Source of the DNA: Croceicoccus gelatinilyticus
GTDB taxonomy: Bacteria; Pseudomonadota; Alphaproteobacteria; Sphingomonadales; Sphingomonadaceae
Assembly: GCF_018398395.1 (NCBI RefSeq)
Contig: NZ_JAHCBF010000005.1
Coordinates: 293,480 to 357,479 of the forward strand
Reading direction: 5' to 3'
DNA: 64,000 nt
The position numbers and the translations under genes are program-made. The notes below the pieces were generated by a model. That model had not been told where the DNA came from, did no database searches, and saw only the letters and a program-made list of their open reading frames with translations. Within the stretch, counting starts at the first letter, position 1. Each line of letters opens with the position of its first letter. Positions 37,764 to 45,900 of the stretch are shown here, piece after piece.

Positions 37764-38603
37764 GTGCGAGTTTTGCTAGCCACCAACAACGACCAATTGA
37801 AACGTCCTGATCTGGCCTGGCCGGACAGCGCCGCCAACCGGCCGTATCCGGGCAGCAGCGCGCCGAACGGTGTCCGTCAGAAAGACGGCGATAAAGGCGT
37901 TGGCGTCGCCCCGCTCAGCGCGTCGGCCGCGATATCAACCGCAGCCGCTAGCGGCATCCCGACTGCACAGAGCGTCATCTTGCTGGCCCGGCCGCAGGCC
38001 TGGACCACACGCTGCATCGACGTCGCCGGCGCCGTTCTTCTCCTCGTTTTCCTGATGCCGGTCATGATCATGGTCGCTGCCGCAATCCGCGTTTTCGATC
38101 CCGGCCCGGCCCTTTACCGGCAGGCACGGATCGGGCGCGACGGTTCGGAATTTGACTGCCTGAAATTTCGTTCGATGCGCTGCGACAGCGCCGAAGTGCT
38201 CAGCATCCTGCTCGACACCGATGCAAAGGCCGCTGCCGAGTGGAAGCTCAACCAGAAGCTGACAAAAGATCCGCGCATCACGCCACTAGGCGCCTTCCTG
38301 CGCGCGACCAGCCTTGATGAATTACCGCAACTTTTCAACGTTATACGCGGTGACATGAGCCTTGTCGGCCCGCGTCCGATCGTGCGTGACGAGGTCGCGC
38401 GCTATGGCCGTTTCATCGTTCATTATCATGCGACGAAGCCCGGACTCACCGGGCTTTGGCAGGTCACCGGCAGAAGCGGGACCACATACCGGCGGCGCGT
38501 TGCCACCGATCGATATTACGCCTGTTCGCGCAGCGTAGGGATGGATTTGAGGATACTGGCGGCGACCGTTCCGGCCGTACTTTTCCGCAGGGGGGCGGTC
38601 TGA
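37764..38603 (+). CDS. Undecaprenyl-phosphate hexose-1-phosphate transferase
   Basis: 279 residues. Starts exopolysaccharide repeat-unit assembly by moving a sugar-1-phosphate to the lipid carrier. One hydrophobic membrane segment at ~86-108, then the PHPT core: LYRQARIGRDG, CLKFRSMR, TSLDELPQLFNVIRGDM, SLVGPRP. The C-terminal LTGLWQVTGR is typical. The first ~80 residues are a variable, low-complexity lead. Start is a GTG at 37764 with a weak ribosome site; the true start may lie elsewhere. The stop overlaps an ATG (TGATG) but that frame's early part is probably not coding. Confidence 0.9.
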   Translation: MRVLLATNNDQLKRPDLAWPDSAANRPYPGSSAPNGVRQKDGDKGVGVAPLSASAAISTAAASGIPTAQSVILLARPQAWTTRCIDVAGAVLLLVFLMPVMIMVAAAIRVFDPGPALYRQARIGRDGSEFDCLKFRSMRCDSAEVLSILLDTDAKAAAEWKLNQKLTKDPRITPLGAFLRATSLDELPQLFNVIRGDMSLVGPRPIVRDEVARYGRFIVHYHATKPGLTGLWQVTGRSGTTYRRRVATDRYYACSRSVGMDLRILAATVPAVLFRRGAV

Positions 38604-38610
38604 TGAAAGG

Positions 38611-38760
38611 TTACAGAAGCCAGAAAAGCAGCGCCCATGCGGCAATGGCAACAGGTGCTGCAAACAGCAGTCCGCGCCCGAAAGAACGCTGCGGCCGCGT
38701 CGGCTTACCCAAGATGCTCTCCGCAGATTTTGTTATGCCAGACGACAAGGCAAGTTCCAT
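38611..38760 (-). CDS. 49-residue single-span membrane microprotein, antisense in the locus
   Basis: Encoded on the minus strand between the sugar-phosphate transferase and the beta-barrel gene. GGAGGGG (complement of 38765-38771) lies 4 bases before the ATG, one of the best ribosome sites in the window. The polar N-terminal half (MELALSSGITKSAESILGKP) is followed by RSFGRG and a hydrophobic tail (LLFAAPVAIAAWALLFWLL) ending at the stop, a tail-anchored layout. No family recognised. Its presence argues that the beta-barrel gene starts downstream, not at 38603. Confidence 0.6.
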   Translation of the reverse strand: MELALSSGITKSAESILGKPTRPQRSFGRGLLFAAPVAIAAWALLFWLL

Positions 38761-38908
38761 CGTACCCCTCCATCTACCTCTTTTGGATGAGTGTGCGCAT
38801 AATAGCAAAACGGAAAAGCTCTCAATCCGTGAGGACCTAGCTTATCCCCACTTATCGTTAACAACTGGTAAACCGCGCAGCAGGGCAATCGGCGGGCCCG
38901 TCAAGACG

Positions 38909-40126
38909 ATGTGCCTGGCCGCTGCCGCATCGCTGGCGATGACTGTGCCGGGGACGGCTTTTGCCCAGTCGTTCGGCATACAGAACCCGGAAGACCTCCT
39001 GATCGACCAGACCCCTCAGGGGCTGCAGTCCGGCCCCCAGGCCTTCTACCCGCGGATCGATTTCGACCTCGCTCGCGATAGCAACATCTATGATCGCGAC
39101 ACGAACAAGATCGCGGACACCTTCGTGTCAGTGCGCCCGAGCGTAAGCTACCGCCCCAACCTTGCCCGGCATGAGATCGATGTCACTGCGAGCGGCGAGA
39201 TACGCCGTTATTTCGAAGAGTCTTCGGAAAACAGCGAGCAGTACGGACTTCGCGCAAGGACCCGGCTCGATCTGGCAGAACGCATGGTCGTTCGCGGGAC
39301 GGCCGAGATTGCACGGCGCGTGGAAAGCCGCGGCGAATTCGGCGACAATCCGTTGAGCGACAGCCCGATCGAATACACGCTGGCGTCAGGCGGCCTGAGC
39401 GTGGGGCGTTACGGCGGTGTCCTCGAACTCGGTGCCGGGGCCCAGATAAGCCATCGCAGCTATTCCGACGTGTCGATCGGCGGCGTGGACGCTGACCTGT
39501 CCTTCCGTGACGTAACGGACAAGCGTGCGTTCGTGGATGGCAGCGTCCGGTTGTCTCCCGGCGTCCGGGCATTTGGCGAGGCTTCGTACCAAGCGACAAG
39601 CTATGACGTGAATCCGGTCAGGGACCGCGATTCCGACGGTTACTCGCTGCTCGCCGGTGCGCGCTTCGATGTGTCCGACCTGATCGAGGCGGAAGTTGCC
39701 GCCGGTTATGTCCATCGCAGCTATGACGATCCGACGATCCGTTCGTTCAACGGACTGGACTTCAGGGTACTTGGTCGCTGGAGCCCCACCCCGCGCCTGC
39801 AGGTCGCTGCCGTGGGCCGCCGGACCATCGAAAGGTCGCCGTCCGTTGGCATTCCGGCCGTGGTGCAAAGTCGTTTTCAGCTTGAAGCGCGCCAAAGCCT
39901 GGGATCGCGCATGATCGCATCGCTTTCCGCCGATGTCGCACGATGGAACTATCAGGACAGCCCTGTCCGCGAGACCCGATACGCCATCGACGGATCGTTG
40001 AGCGTCCGGCTCGCACGGATGCTGAGGCTTACCGGCGGGGCCGGATATCGCAAGCAAACCGAGACCGGTGGGGGTCGCGCATACGATGGCGCGACGGTCC
40101 GCATCGGTTTGGCAGTCGTCATATGA
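38909..40126 (+). CDS. Outer-membrane beta-barrel protein of the exopolysaccharide locus (BBP2-like)
   Basis: 405 residues from ATG 38909, which opens a signal peptide (MCLAAAASLAMTV to AFAQ). An upstream in-frame ATG at 38603 would give an implausible 100-residue lead over the antisense gene. The mature part has many strands with RDSNIYDRD, VSVRPSVSYRPNL and ends in VRIGLAVVI, matching putative beta-barrel porin 2-type proteins that accompany Wzc/Wza genes. Likely part of polymer export or anchoring. No good Shine-Dalgarno site, so the start is uncertain. The Wzc-like gene follows after 39 bases. Confidence 0.8.
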   Translation: MCLAAAASLAMTVPGTAFAQSFGIQNPEDLLIDQTPQGLQSGPQAFYPRIDFDLARDSNIYDRDTNKIADTFVSVRPSVSYRPNLARHEIDVTASGEIRRYFEESSENSEQYGLRARTRLDLAERMVVRGTAEIARRVESRGEFGDNPLSDSPIEYTLASGGLSVGRYGGVLELGAGAQISHRSYSDVSIGGVDADLSFRDVTDKRAFVDGSVRLSPGVRAFGEASYQATSYDVNPVRDRDSDGYSLLAGARFDVSDLIEAEVAAGYVHRSYDDPTIRSFNGLDFRVLGRWSPTPRLQVAAVGRRTIERSPSVGIPAVVQSRFQLEARQSLGSRMIASLSADVARWNYQDSPVRETRYAIDGSLSVRLARMLRLTGGAGYRKQTETGGGRAYDGATVRIGLAVVI

Positions 40127-40165
40127 CCTATCCAATTTCATCAGGTCCATCAGAAGGTGAGTGAC

Positions 40166-42280
40166 ATGCACGGCACCCGTCTCGTCGTACACGGCGCATC
40201 CCATGGGTCTCTCGCCGAGATCGGAAGTCGCTCCATCGGTGAAGCCGACGCGATCGATTTTTCGGAAAGCCTTTCCTTCATCAGGCGCCGTTTCAAGCTG
40301 ATCGCAGCCGTTTTCGCGGCCGTTCTGGCGCTCGGCATTGTCATCACCTTGATCATGCCTCCCTCTTACACGGCGCGCTCGGTCGTCAGCCTTGAATCGC
40401 CGTCGCCCGAAAGCCCTGGCGCAGCGGCGAGCAATCCGGACCAGTTGCCGAACAGCGCACTTGTCGACACGCAAATCGAGATCATCGAATCCCGCGAGAT
40501 GGCCACGCGCGTCGCGGCAGCAGCGGGCCTGCTCAACGGCCAGAGCCCGAATGAGCGCGAGGATGTGATCGATGCTCTCATCGATCGGGTTTCGGCCACG
40601 CGAAGCGGCGAAAGCTATGCCATCACGATCGCCTACGAAGGCGACAGTCCGCAGGAAGCTGCCGATCGCGCCAACGAATTTGCGCGCCAGTTCGTGCAGT
40701 GGGAATTGCTTTCCACGAAGGAGCGCACCGAGGAATCGATCGGAGCGATCCGCGAGAGGCTGGAGGAACTTCGCTCTCAGGCGCAGGCCGACACGGTCGC
40801 CTTGCAGAATTATCGCATCCGCAACGACCTGCTGAGCACTTCGGGCGCGTCGCTGACCGAACAGGAAATTTCCAGCTACAACCAGGCTGTGACCTCGGCC
40901 CGGGCCGCCGCGGCCGAGGACCAGGCACGCCTGTCCACCGCACGGCGACAGCTTCGTTCCGGTTCGAGCGGCGACGACGTCGGCGAGGCCCTTGGCTCGA
41001 ACGTGGTTTCGGACCTTCGCGCGCAGGAATCGACGATCGCGGCGCAAGTCGCCGACCTGTCTTCGCGATACGGCCCCAACCACCCCGCGCTGATCGCCGC
41101 GCAGGACCAGCTTGCCGAAGTGCGGCAGCGCATCCAGGCGGAAATCGGCCGTGTCATCTCGAACCTCGAGGCGAAGGCGGCAGTCTCGCAGCAGCGGCTC
41201 TCGTCGCTCTCGGGCAGCCTTTCGCGGGCGCGTTCGAACCTTGCGGTCTCGAACGGGGCTCTGGCCGGTCTCGATGAATTGCAACGCAACGCTCAGGTTT
41301 CGCAGGGGCTCTACGAGGCCTATCTTGCCTCGTACCAGCAACTGGTGGCTGGCGAAGGGACCGAGCGTCCGAATGCCCGCATTCTGACCCTGTCGGCGCT
41401 GCCATCCAAGCCCAGCTCACCCAATATCGTGATCAATCTCCTGCTTGCGACGTTCGCAGGGCTTGGCCTTGGCCTGCTTGCCGGTTTCATCACCGACTCG
41501 GTTGACCGTACGATCGCGACACCGCGCCAGGTCGAACACGCCACTGGTCAGCGGTACCTCGCCTCTATCCCCAAGCTGGAGCACAAGGGCAGCGGCGTTC
41601 GTTATGTCTTCGAAGAGCCGCGATCCCCGTTCGTCGAGGCCTTCCGGTCACTCGTCACCTCGGTAGAGCTTAACGCCGACGGCCCCACCAAGGTCATCGC
41701 GATCACGTCCCCCCTTCCCCAGGAAGGCAAGTCGGTCACGTCCACCAGCCTTGCCCAGGTCCTGTCGACGGGCCACCGCCACACCCTGCTGATCGATTGC
41801 GACTATGCCCGCCGCGGCGTGTCACAGCTTATGAACATCGCGGACCGACCCGGCCTTTGCGAAGTCCTAGAAGGGCAAGCCCCGATCGAGGACGCGCTGC
41901 TTTGGGATGGCGAGAATTTCGCCATCCTGCCGATCACCAGCGACAGCGAGAATATCGAAAGCCTGATCAGCGGCGATGCCTTCACCGCCTTGCTGGAAGG
42001 CCTGCGCAGCCGGTTCGACAACATCGTGCTTGACCTGCCGCCGGTCCTGCCGATCGCATCGGCCCGGTCGGTCGCCGCCAAGGCAGACACGACGATCATG
42101 CTGGCCCGTTTCGGCAAGACCCCGGTCGATGCCCTGCAAGCGGCCATGCGGTTGATGAGCGGCAGCTGGATAAGCGTTGCCGGCATCGCGATCACGCAGG
42201 TCGACATGAAGCGCAAGGGCCGGTTCGGCCGCGAGGATCCGTACTACTACTTCGAGCAGTACAAGGAATATTACGCTTGA
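40166..42280 (+). CDS. Wzc-type polysaccharide copolymerase and tyrosine autokinase
   Basis: 704 residues. Wzz domain with first membrane span ~43-63, long periplasmic coiled coil (~170-390), second span ~420-445 and cytoplasmic BY-kinase domain. Walker A-like SPLPQEGKS (~515-523), Walker A' LLIDCDYA, Walker B VLDLPPVLP and a C-terminal Tyr cluster (PYYYF..YKEYYA) for autophosphorylation. Controls polymer length and export in Wzx/Wzy systems. ATG 40166 is preferred because GGTGAG lies upstream; a GTG at 40157 is the alternative. Overlaps the next gene by 4 bases. Confidence 0.95.
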   Translation: MHGTRLVVHGASHGSLAEIGSRSIGEADAIDFSESLSFIRRRFKLIAAVFAAVLALGIVITLIMPPSYTARSVVSLESPSPESPGAAASNPDQLPNSALVDTQIEIIESREMATRVAAAAGLLNGQSPNEREDVIDALIDRVSATRSGESYAITIAYEGDSPQEAADRANEFARQFVQWELLSTKERTEESIGAIRERLEELRSQAQADTVALQNYRIRNDLLSTSGASLTEQEISSYNQAVTSARAAAAEDQARLSTARRQLRSGSSGDDVGEALGSNVVSDLRAQESTIAAQVADLSSRYGPNHPALIAAQDQLAEVRQRIQAEIGRVISNLEAKAAVSQQRLSSLSGSLSRARSNLAVSNGALAGLDELQRNAQVSQGLYEAYLASYQQLVAGEGTERPNARILTLSALPSKPSSPNIVINLLLATFAGLGLGLLAGFITDSVDRTIATPRQVEHATGQRYLASIPKLEHKGSGVRYVFEEPRSPFVEAFRSLVTSVELNADGPTKVIAITSPLPQEGKSVTSTSLAQVLSTGHRHTLLIDCDYARRGVSQLMNIADRPGLCEVLEGQAPIEDALLWDGENFAILPITSDSENIESLISGDAFTALLEGLRSRFDNIVLDLPPVLPIASARSVAAKADTTIMLARFGKTPVDALQAAMRLMSGSWISVAGIAITQVDMKRKGRFGREDPYYYFEQYKEYYA

Positions 42281-43419
42281 ATTCGTTCTCGCCGCAGATC
42301 GTGGCCGATGCCGCGGCAGCGCGGCCAGCCGCCTTTTCGCAGCCGCGCGTCGCGATCGTGCACTACTGGCTCGTGTCGATGCGCGGCGGTGAGCGTGTGA
42401 TCGAACGGATGCTGGACCTGTTTCCGCAGGCCGACATCTTCACCAATGTCTACGATCCTGCCGCCGTTTCGGAAAAAATCCGTAGCCGGAAAGTGACGAC
42501 CAGCTTCATTGACCGGCTGCCCGGATCGCGGCGGTTCTATCAATACTATCTGCCACTCATGCCGATGGCACTCGAACAACTGGACTTGCGCGGATACGAC
42601 ATCGTGATCAGCAGCGAATCCGGACCGGCCAAGGGGGTCATCACCGACCCTGGCTCCACGCACGCCTGCTATTGCCATTCACCGATGCGGTACCTTTGGG
42701 ACCACTATCACCACTATCGGGAAGAGGCGAACCCGCTGGCCCGGATGGCCATGCCCGTCATGTACAATCGCCTCCGTGAATGGGACGTCAGTTCAAGCGC
42801 GCGGGTAGACCGCATCGCGGCAAATTCGCACTTCATCCAGAGCCGTATCCGCAAGTTCTGGCGCCGCGAAGCAGACGTGATCCATCCGCCGGTGGAAACA
42901 GACCTGTTCTCGAAGTCCGATGACATTTCGGATGCCTATCTGTGGGTCGGCCAGATGGTTCCCTACAAGCGCCCTGATCTTGCCGTGGATGCGTTCAATG
43001 CCCTTGGCCTGCCGCTGACCATGGTGGGAAGCGGAAGCATGCTGAAGAGCCTGAGGGCACGGGCAAAGGGCAACATCCGCTTCGTAGAGCGCATGAATTT
43101 CGACGAGTTGCGGCGGGCTTACTCGACCGCAAAGGCCCTTGTTTTCACGGCCGAAGAGGACTTCGGGATCGTTCCGGTAGAAGCGATGGCTTCGGGACGG
43201 CCGGTCCTTGCCTATGGCCGCGGCGGAGCGCTGGACAGCGTGAACGAAGGTGTCTCGGGACTGTTCTTCAACCGGCAGGATGCCGAATCCCTGATCGACG
43301 GGGTGGCTCGCATGGAAACGTTCCTGCGGGACTTTGCGCCGGGCGACGCGATGCAACACGCGCGCAAGTTCGCGCCAGAACATTTCGACCGCAAGCTGAT
43401 GGACCTCATTTCGGCATGA
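42277..43419 (+). CDS. Glycosyltransferase family 4
   Basis: 380 residues, GT-B fold. N-terminal RVAIVHYWLVSMRGGERV, and the C-terminal donor-binding E-x7-E in EEDFGIVPVEAMASGRPV. The GGERV and SPMRYLWDHY motifs resemble mannosyl-type transferases of exopolysaccharide loci (inference). Start is a TTG overlapping the kinase stop (TTGA) with AAGGA upstream. Followed by the Wzy-like gene. Confidence 0.92.
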   Translation: MNSFSPQIVADAAAARPAAFSQPRVAIVHYWLVSMRGGERVIERMLDLFPQADIFTNVYDPAAVSEKIRSRKVTTSFIDRLPGSRRFYQYYLPLMPMALEQLDLRGYDIVISSESGPAKGVITDPGSTHACYCHSPMRYLWDHYHHYREEANPLARMAMPVMYNRLREWDVSSSARVDRIAANSHFIQSRIRKFWRREADVIHPPVETDLFSKSDDISDAYLWVGQMVPYKRPDLAVDAFNALGLPLTMVGSGSMLKSLRARAKGNIRFVERMNFDELRRAYSTAKALVFTAEEDFGIVPVEAMASGRPVLAYGRGGALDSVNEGVSGLFFNRQDAESLIDGVARMETFLRDFAPGDAMQHARKFAPEHFDRKLMDLISA

Positions 43420-43465
43420 CCAGCCAGACTGTCTATCCTTGCCTGTGCCGAAGAGCAGCAAGACC

Positions 43466-44896
43466 ATGATCCCGACCTACATAGGCTTGATCCAGCTGCT
43501 CTTCGGCACCCTCCTGATTATCGGCGGCACCAGTCGGCAGTGCGTCTGGTTCCTGCTCGTCTCGGCCCTTTTCGGCGGGTCGGCAGCGATCCAGTTGCCC
43601 GCGCTTGGCGGATCGTCCATTCCGCCGGTGCAGTTCGCGCTGGTATTCGTGATCGCGCGTCTCGCCATTCCGGGGTCGGGCAACGCCCCGCTAGTCATGG
43701 CGGCTTTGCGTGAAAACGTGTTTCTTTGCATCTTCGTCGCCTACGGCGTCTTCATGGCCTTCATCGGTCCGCGCCTTTTTCACGGCACCATCGACGTGAC
43801 GCCTTTGCGGAACGAGGTGTCGAAGATGATCTACTATACAGAGCCGCTGAGGCCGAGTTCACAGAACATCACCACCTCGGTCTACCTGATCGGGGTCGCC
43901 GTGCTTGCCGTCGCCATGACAGTCCTTTGCCGTAAGCGCGGCGGCGCAGAAGCGCTTGTGAAAGGGGGCGTCGTCGTAGCCTGGCTTCATGCCCTTACTG
44001 GCATCATCGAAGTCGTGACACGCGGCACGGCTGTCGATCTGGTATTCGAAAGCCTGCGTAACGGTTCATACCAGCAATTGAGCCAGAGCGTCAGCGGCGT
44101 GGCCCGCATGAACGGGCTGTTCCCCGAACCTTCGGCCTATGCCGCGTTCGGCTTCGGACTGTTCGTTTTCATGGCCGAGTGCTGGTATCGTTCGGTCCTA
44201 CCCAAACGCACCGGGATTGCGGCAATCGTGCTTATGCTGGCCCTGCTTTTCAGCACGGCATCGACCGGATATCTGGGGCTTGCCGGCTATGGCGTCTTCT
44301 TCCTGTGCCGCCTCGCCGTTTTCTGGCGCCTTGCCAACCACCGACGCGTGAACGAGGCCGGCATCGCGGTCATCATCGGCGTTATTGCCGTCGCAGCGGC
44401 GCTGGTCGCGCTACCGGCTTATGTCGATACCGCTGGCCGGGTGATCGACCAGATGATCTTTGCGAAGGCCGAAACGGTGTCGGGCAAGCAGCGCTGGTTC
44501 TGGATGGCCCAGGGGCTCGATGCGATGCTCGCTTCGGGCGGCTTGGGCATCGGGCCGGGCAGCTTCCGGTCTTCCAGCCTGCTCACCGCCATTCTCGGTT
44601 CGATGGGTGTTGTCGGAATCCTGTCAATCGGCGCCTATGTGCTTTGGGTATTTCGGCCTGCGCGGGCATCGACCTGGGGCAATTCATCCGATCTGTCGGC
44701 AAGCCTGTCTGGTGCCTGCGGAACGGCTGCGATCCTCTCGCTCATTCCGGGCCTCTTCACGGCGCCTTCGCCGGTGCCGGATTTCATGTTCGGTTTGCTG
44801 GCCGGCGCTTCGCTTGCACTGCGCCCGCATTTTCAACTGTCGCTGGCGAGCTCGCGGCGGCAGGTGCGTCAGGACGTATCCCCTACAACGTCCTGA
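43466..44896 (+). CDS. O-antigen polymerase/ligase-like membrane protein (Wzy-type)
   Basis: 476 residues with about ten or more hydrophobic spans and a large loop (about 110-140) before the second half. The sequence GLFPEPSAYAAFGFGLFVF is typical of Wzy-like proteins, followed by FSTASTGYLGLAGYGVFF and a second region GGLGIGPGSFRSSS that resembles the WaaL/Wzy G-x-G-x-x motif. It probably joins repeat units in the periplasm. Start could be 43439 (TTG), 43445 (GTG) or 43466 (ATG). Confidence 0.85.
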   Translation: MIPTYIGLIQLLFGTLLIIGGTSRQCVWFLLVSALFGGSAAIQLPALGGSSIPPVQFALVFVIARLAIPGSGNAPLVMAALRENVFLCIFVAYGVFMAFIGPRLFHGTIDVTPLRNEVSKMIYYTEPLRPSSQNITTSVYLIGVAVLAVAMTVLCRKRGGAEALVKGGVVVAWLHALTGIIEVVTRGTAVDLVFESLRNGSYQQLSQSVSGVARMNGLFPEPSAYAAFGFGLFVFMAECWYRSVLPKRTGIAAIVLMLALLFSTASTGYLGLAGYGVFFLCRLAVFWRLANHRRVNEAGIAVIIGVIAVAAALVALPAYVDTAGRVIDQMIFAKAETVSGKQRWFWMAQGLDAMLASGGLGIGPGSFRSSSLLTAILGSMGVVGILSIGAYVLWVFRPARASTWGNSSDLSASLSGACGTAAILSLIPGLFTAPSPVPDFMFGLLAGASLALRPHFQLSLASSRRQVRQDVSPTTS

Positions 44897-44920
44897 CGCA
44901 CTCCAAGGCTTCCTCACCCG

Positions 44921-45172
44921 TCAGTTATGACTGTCTTCAAGGCTGTCTGCCAGCAACCGCAAGGTTTCCGGCAGTGCATGGTGGATGTCGAAGATCTGGT
45001 AGAAATTGATCGCGGCGGCCAGCATCGAACGCGCGACGTCTTCCGGCTTGAAACCATGCAACGTCAGCGTCGTATAGCTGTCGATGAAGCTTTGCGACGT
45101 GTTCATGAACGCCCGCAACGATGCATCCGAAGATGGCAGGTCGGGCGGGCCAGAGACTTTATCGAGTGGCAA
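44921..45172 (-). CDS. Small hypothetical protein in the exopolysaccharide locus
   Basis: 83 residues from a TTG at 45172 with GGAG 8 bases upstream; an internal ATG at 45106 would give 61. Looks helical and soluble: SFIDSYTTLTLHGFKPEDVARSMLAAAINFYQIFD then LPETLRLLADSLEDSHN. No family recognised. It lies antisense to and just beyond the Wzy-like gene end (24-base gap), and upstream minus-strand genes are the zinc-ribbon protein only. Real coding is suggested by the sensible composition of the peptide. Confidence 0.5.
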   Translation of the reverse strand: MPLDKVSGPPDLPSSDASLRAFMNTSQSFIDSYTTLTLHGFKPEDVARSMLAAAINFYQIFDIHHALPETLRLLADSLEDSHN

Positions 45173-45346
45173 GTTCGCGCTCCGGGCCCCATGGGGGATC
45201 GAGGGGGTGAATAGGCTGTTCCCACCCTGATCGCGCCATCACGGTAATGGAAGGCGGCTAATCCCGCCGTGCCGGGGGCTGCCAATAAAGCGCACCACTA
45301 ACCCGCTTGGATGATCGCTGGCCGGTTTCGGGGATTTTTCCCCGAA

Positions 45347-45673
45347 TTATCGCCCGCGCCGTCGCAACCTGCCGAACCATTTCGGCGAAGACTTGTTCTT
45401 CCCGATCGTTGCGAAAGAAGCATCGAGAATATCGATCGCGATGTTCGCAGCCGGTCTTGGCGCTGGCACATGCCCGCTTGGCTGTTCCGGCTGCACCGGG
45501 ACAAGCGCCGTGGCCGGGGATGCATCGGCATCTGCTGGTCCCTCAAGCCGCTCGGGCGGAAATTCGAACCACGAACAGTCACAGCGCCCACAGCGCAACC
45601 ATCGGCCCGGTTGCCGAATATGCTCATCGGGGACCCGATATTCGACACTGCATTGCGGGCAATCGACGCGCAT
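45347..45673 (-). CDS. MJ0042-type zinc-ribbon protein
   Basis: 108 residues. The N-terminal zinc ribbon has CPQC (residues 5-8) and CGRC (~28-31) with WLRCGRCDCSWFEFPPE, matching the MJ0042 family; the rest is a low-complexity linker and a basic tail (KWFGRLRRRGR). It lacks the membrane span seen in many family members. Function unknown. It lies between the Wzy-like gene and the glycosidase, on the opposite strand. Confidence 0.85.
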   Translation of the reverse strand: MRVDCPQCSVEYRVPDEHIRQPGRWLRCGRCDCSWFEFPPERLEGPADADASPATALVPVQPEQPSGHVPAPRPAANIAIDILDASFATIGKNKSSPKWFGRLRRRGR

Positions 45674-45900
45674 GCGGCCTTATTAGGGCCACAATTCCGC
45701 GCCGCAAGCTGAAAACAAGGCGTGTGTCCAAATGGGGCGGCGCACGGACTCTTTGGCCCGCCCTCCGCGAATTTGCGCGGTTCATCGCAACGGACCGTCG
45801 CCCTGCCCTTTACAGTCGCGGCACGGCCATCCCGTTAACCCGAAAGAAAGCACCTTGTGTCGCAGTGGCCCGTGGGTCGGACAAAGACGGGACACTTGGA

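Noticed and set aside
38603..38908. Beta-barrel gene starting at the ATG overlapping the transferase stop
   Set aside because: The 102-residue lead has no domain, would bury the signal peptide, and is antisense to a better supported small gene. Not fully excluded.
39386..41341. 651-codon open frame on the minus strand
   Set aside because: Antisense to the beta-barrel and tyrosine-kinase genes; no domain, shadow-like composition.
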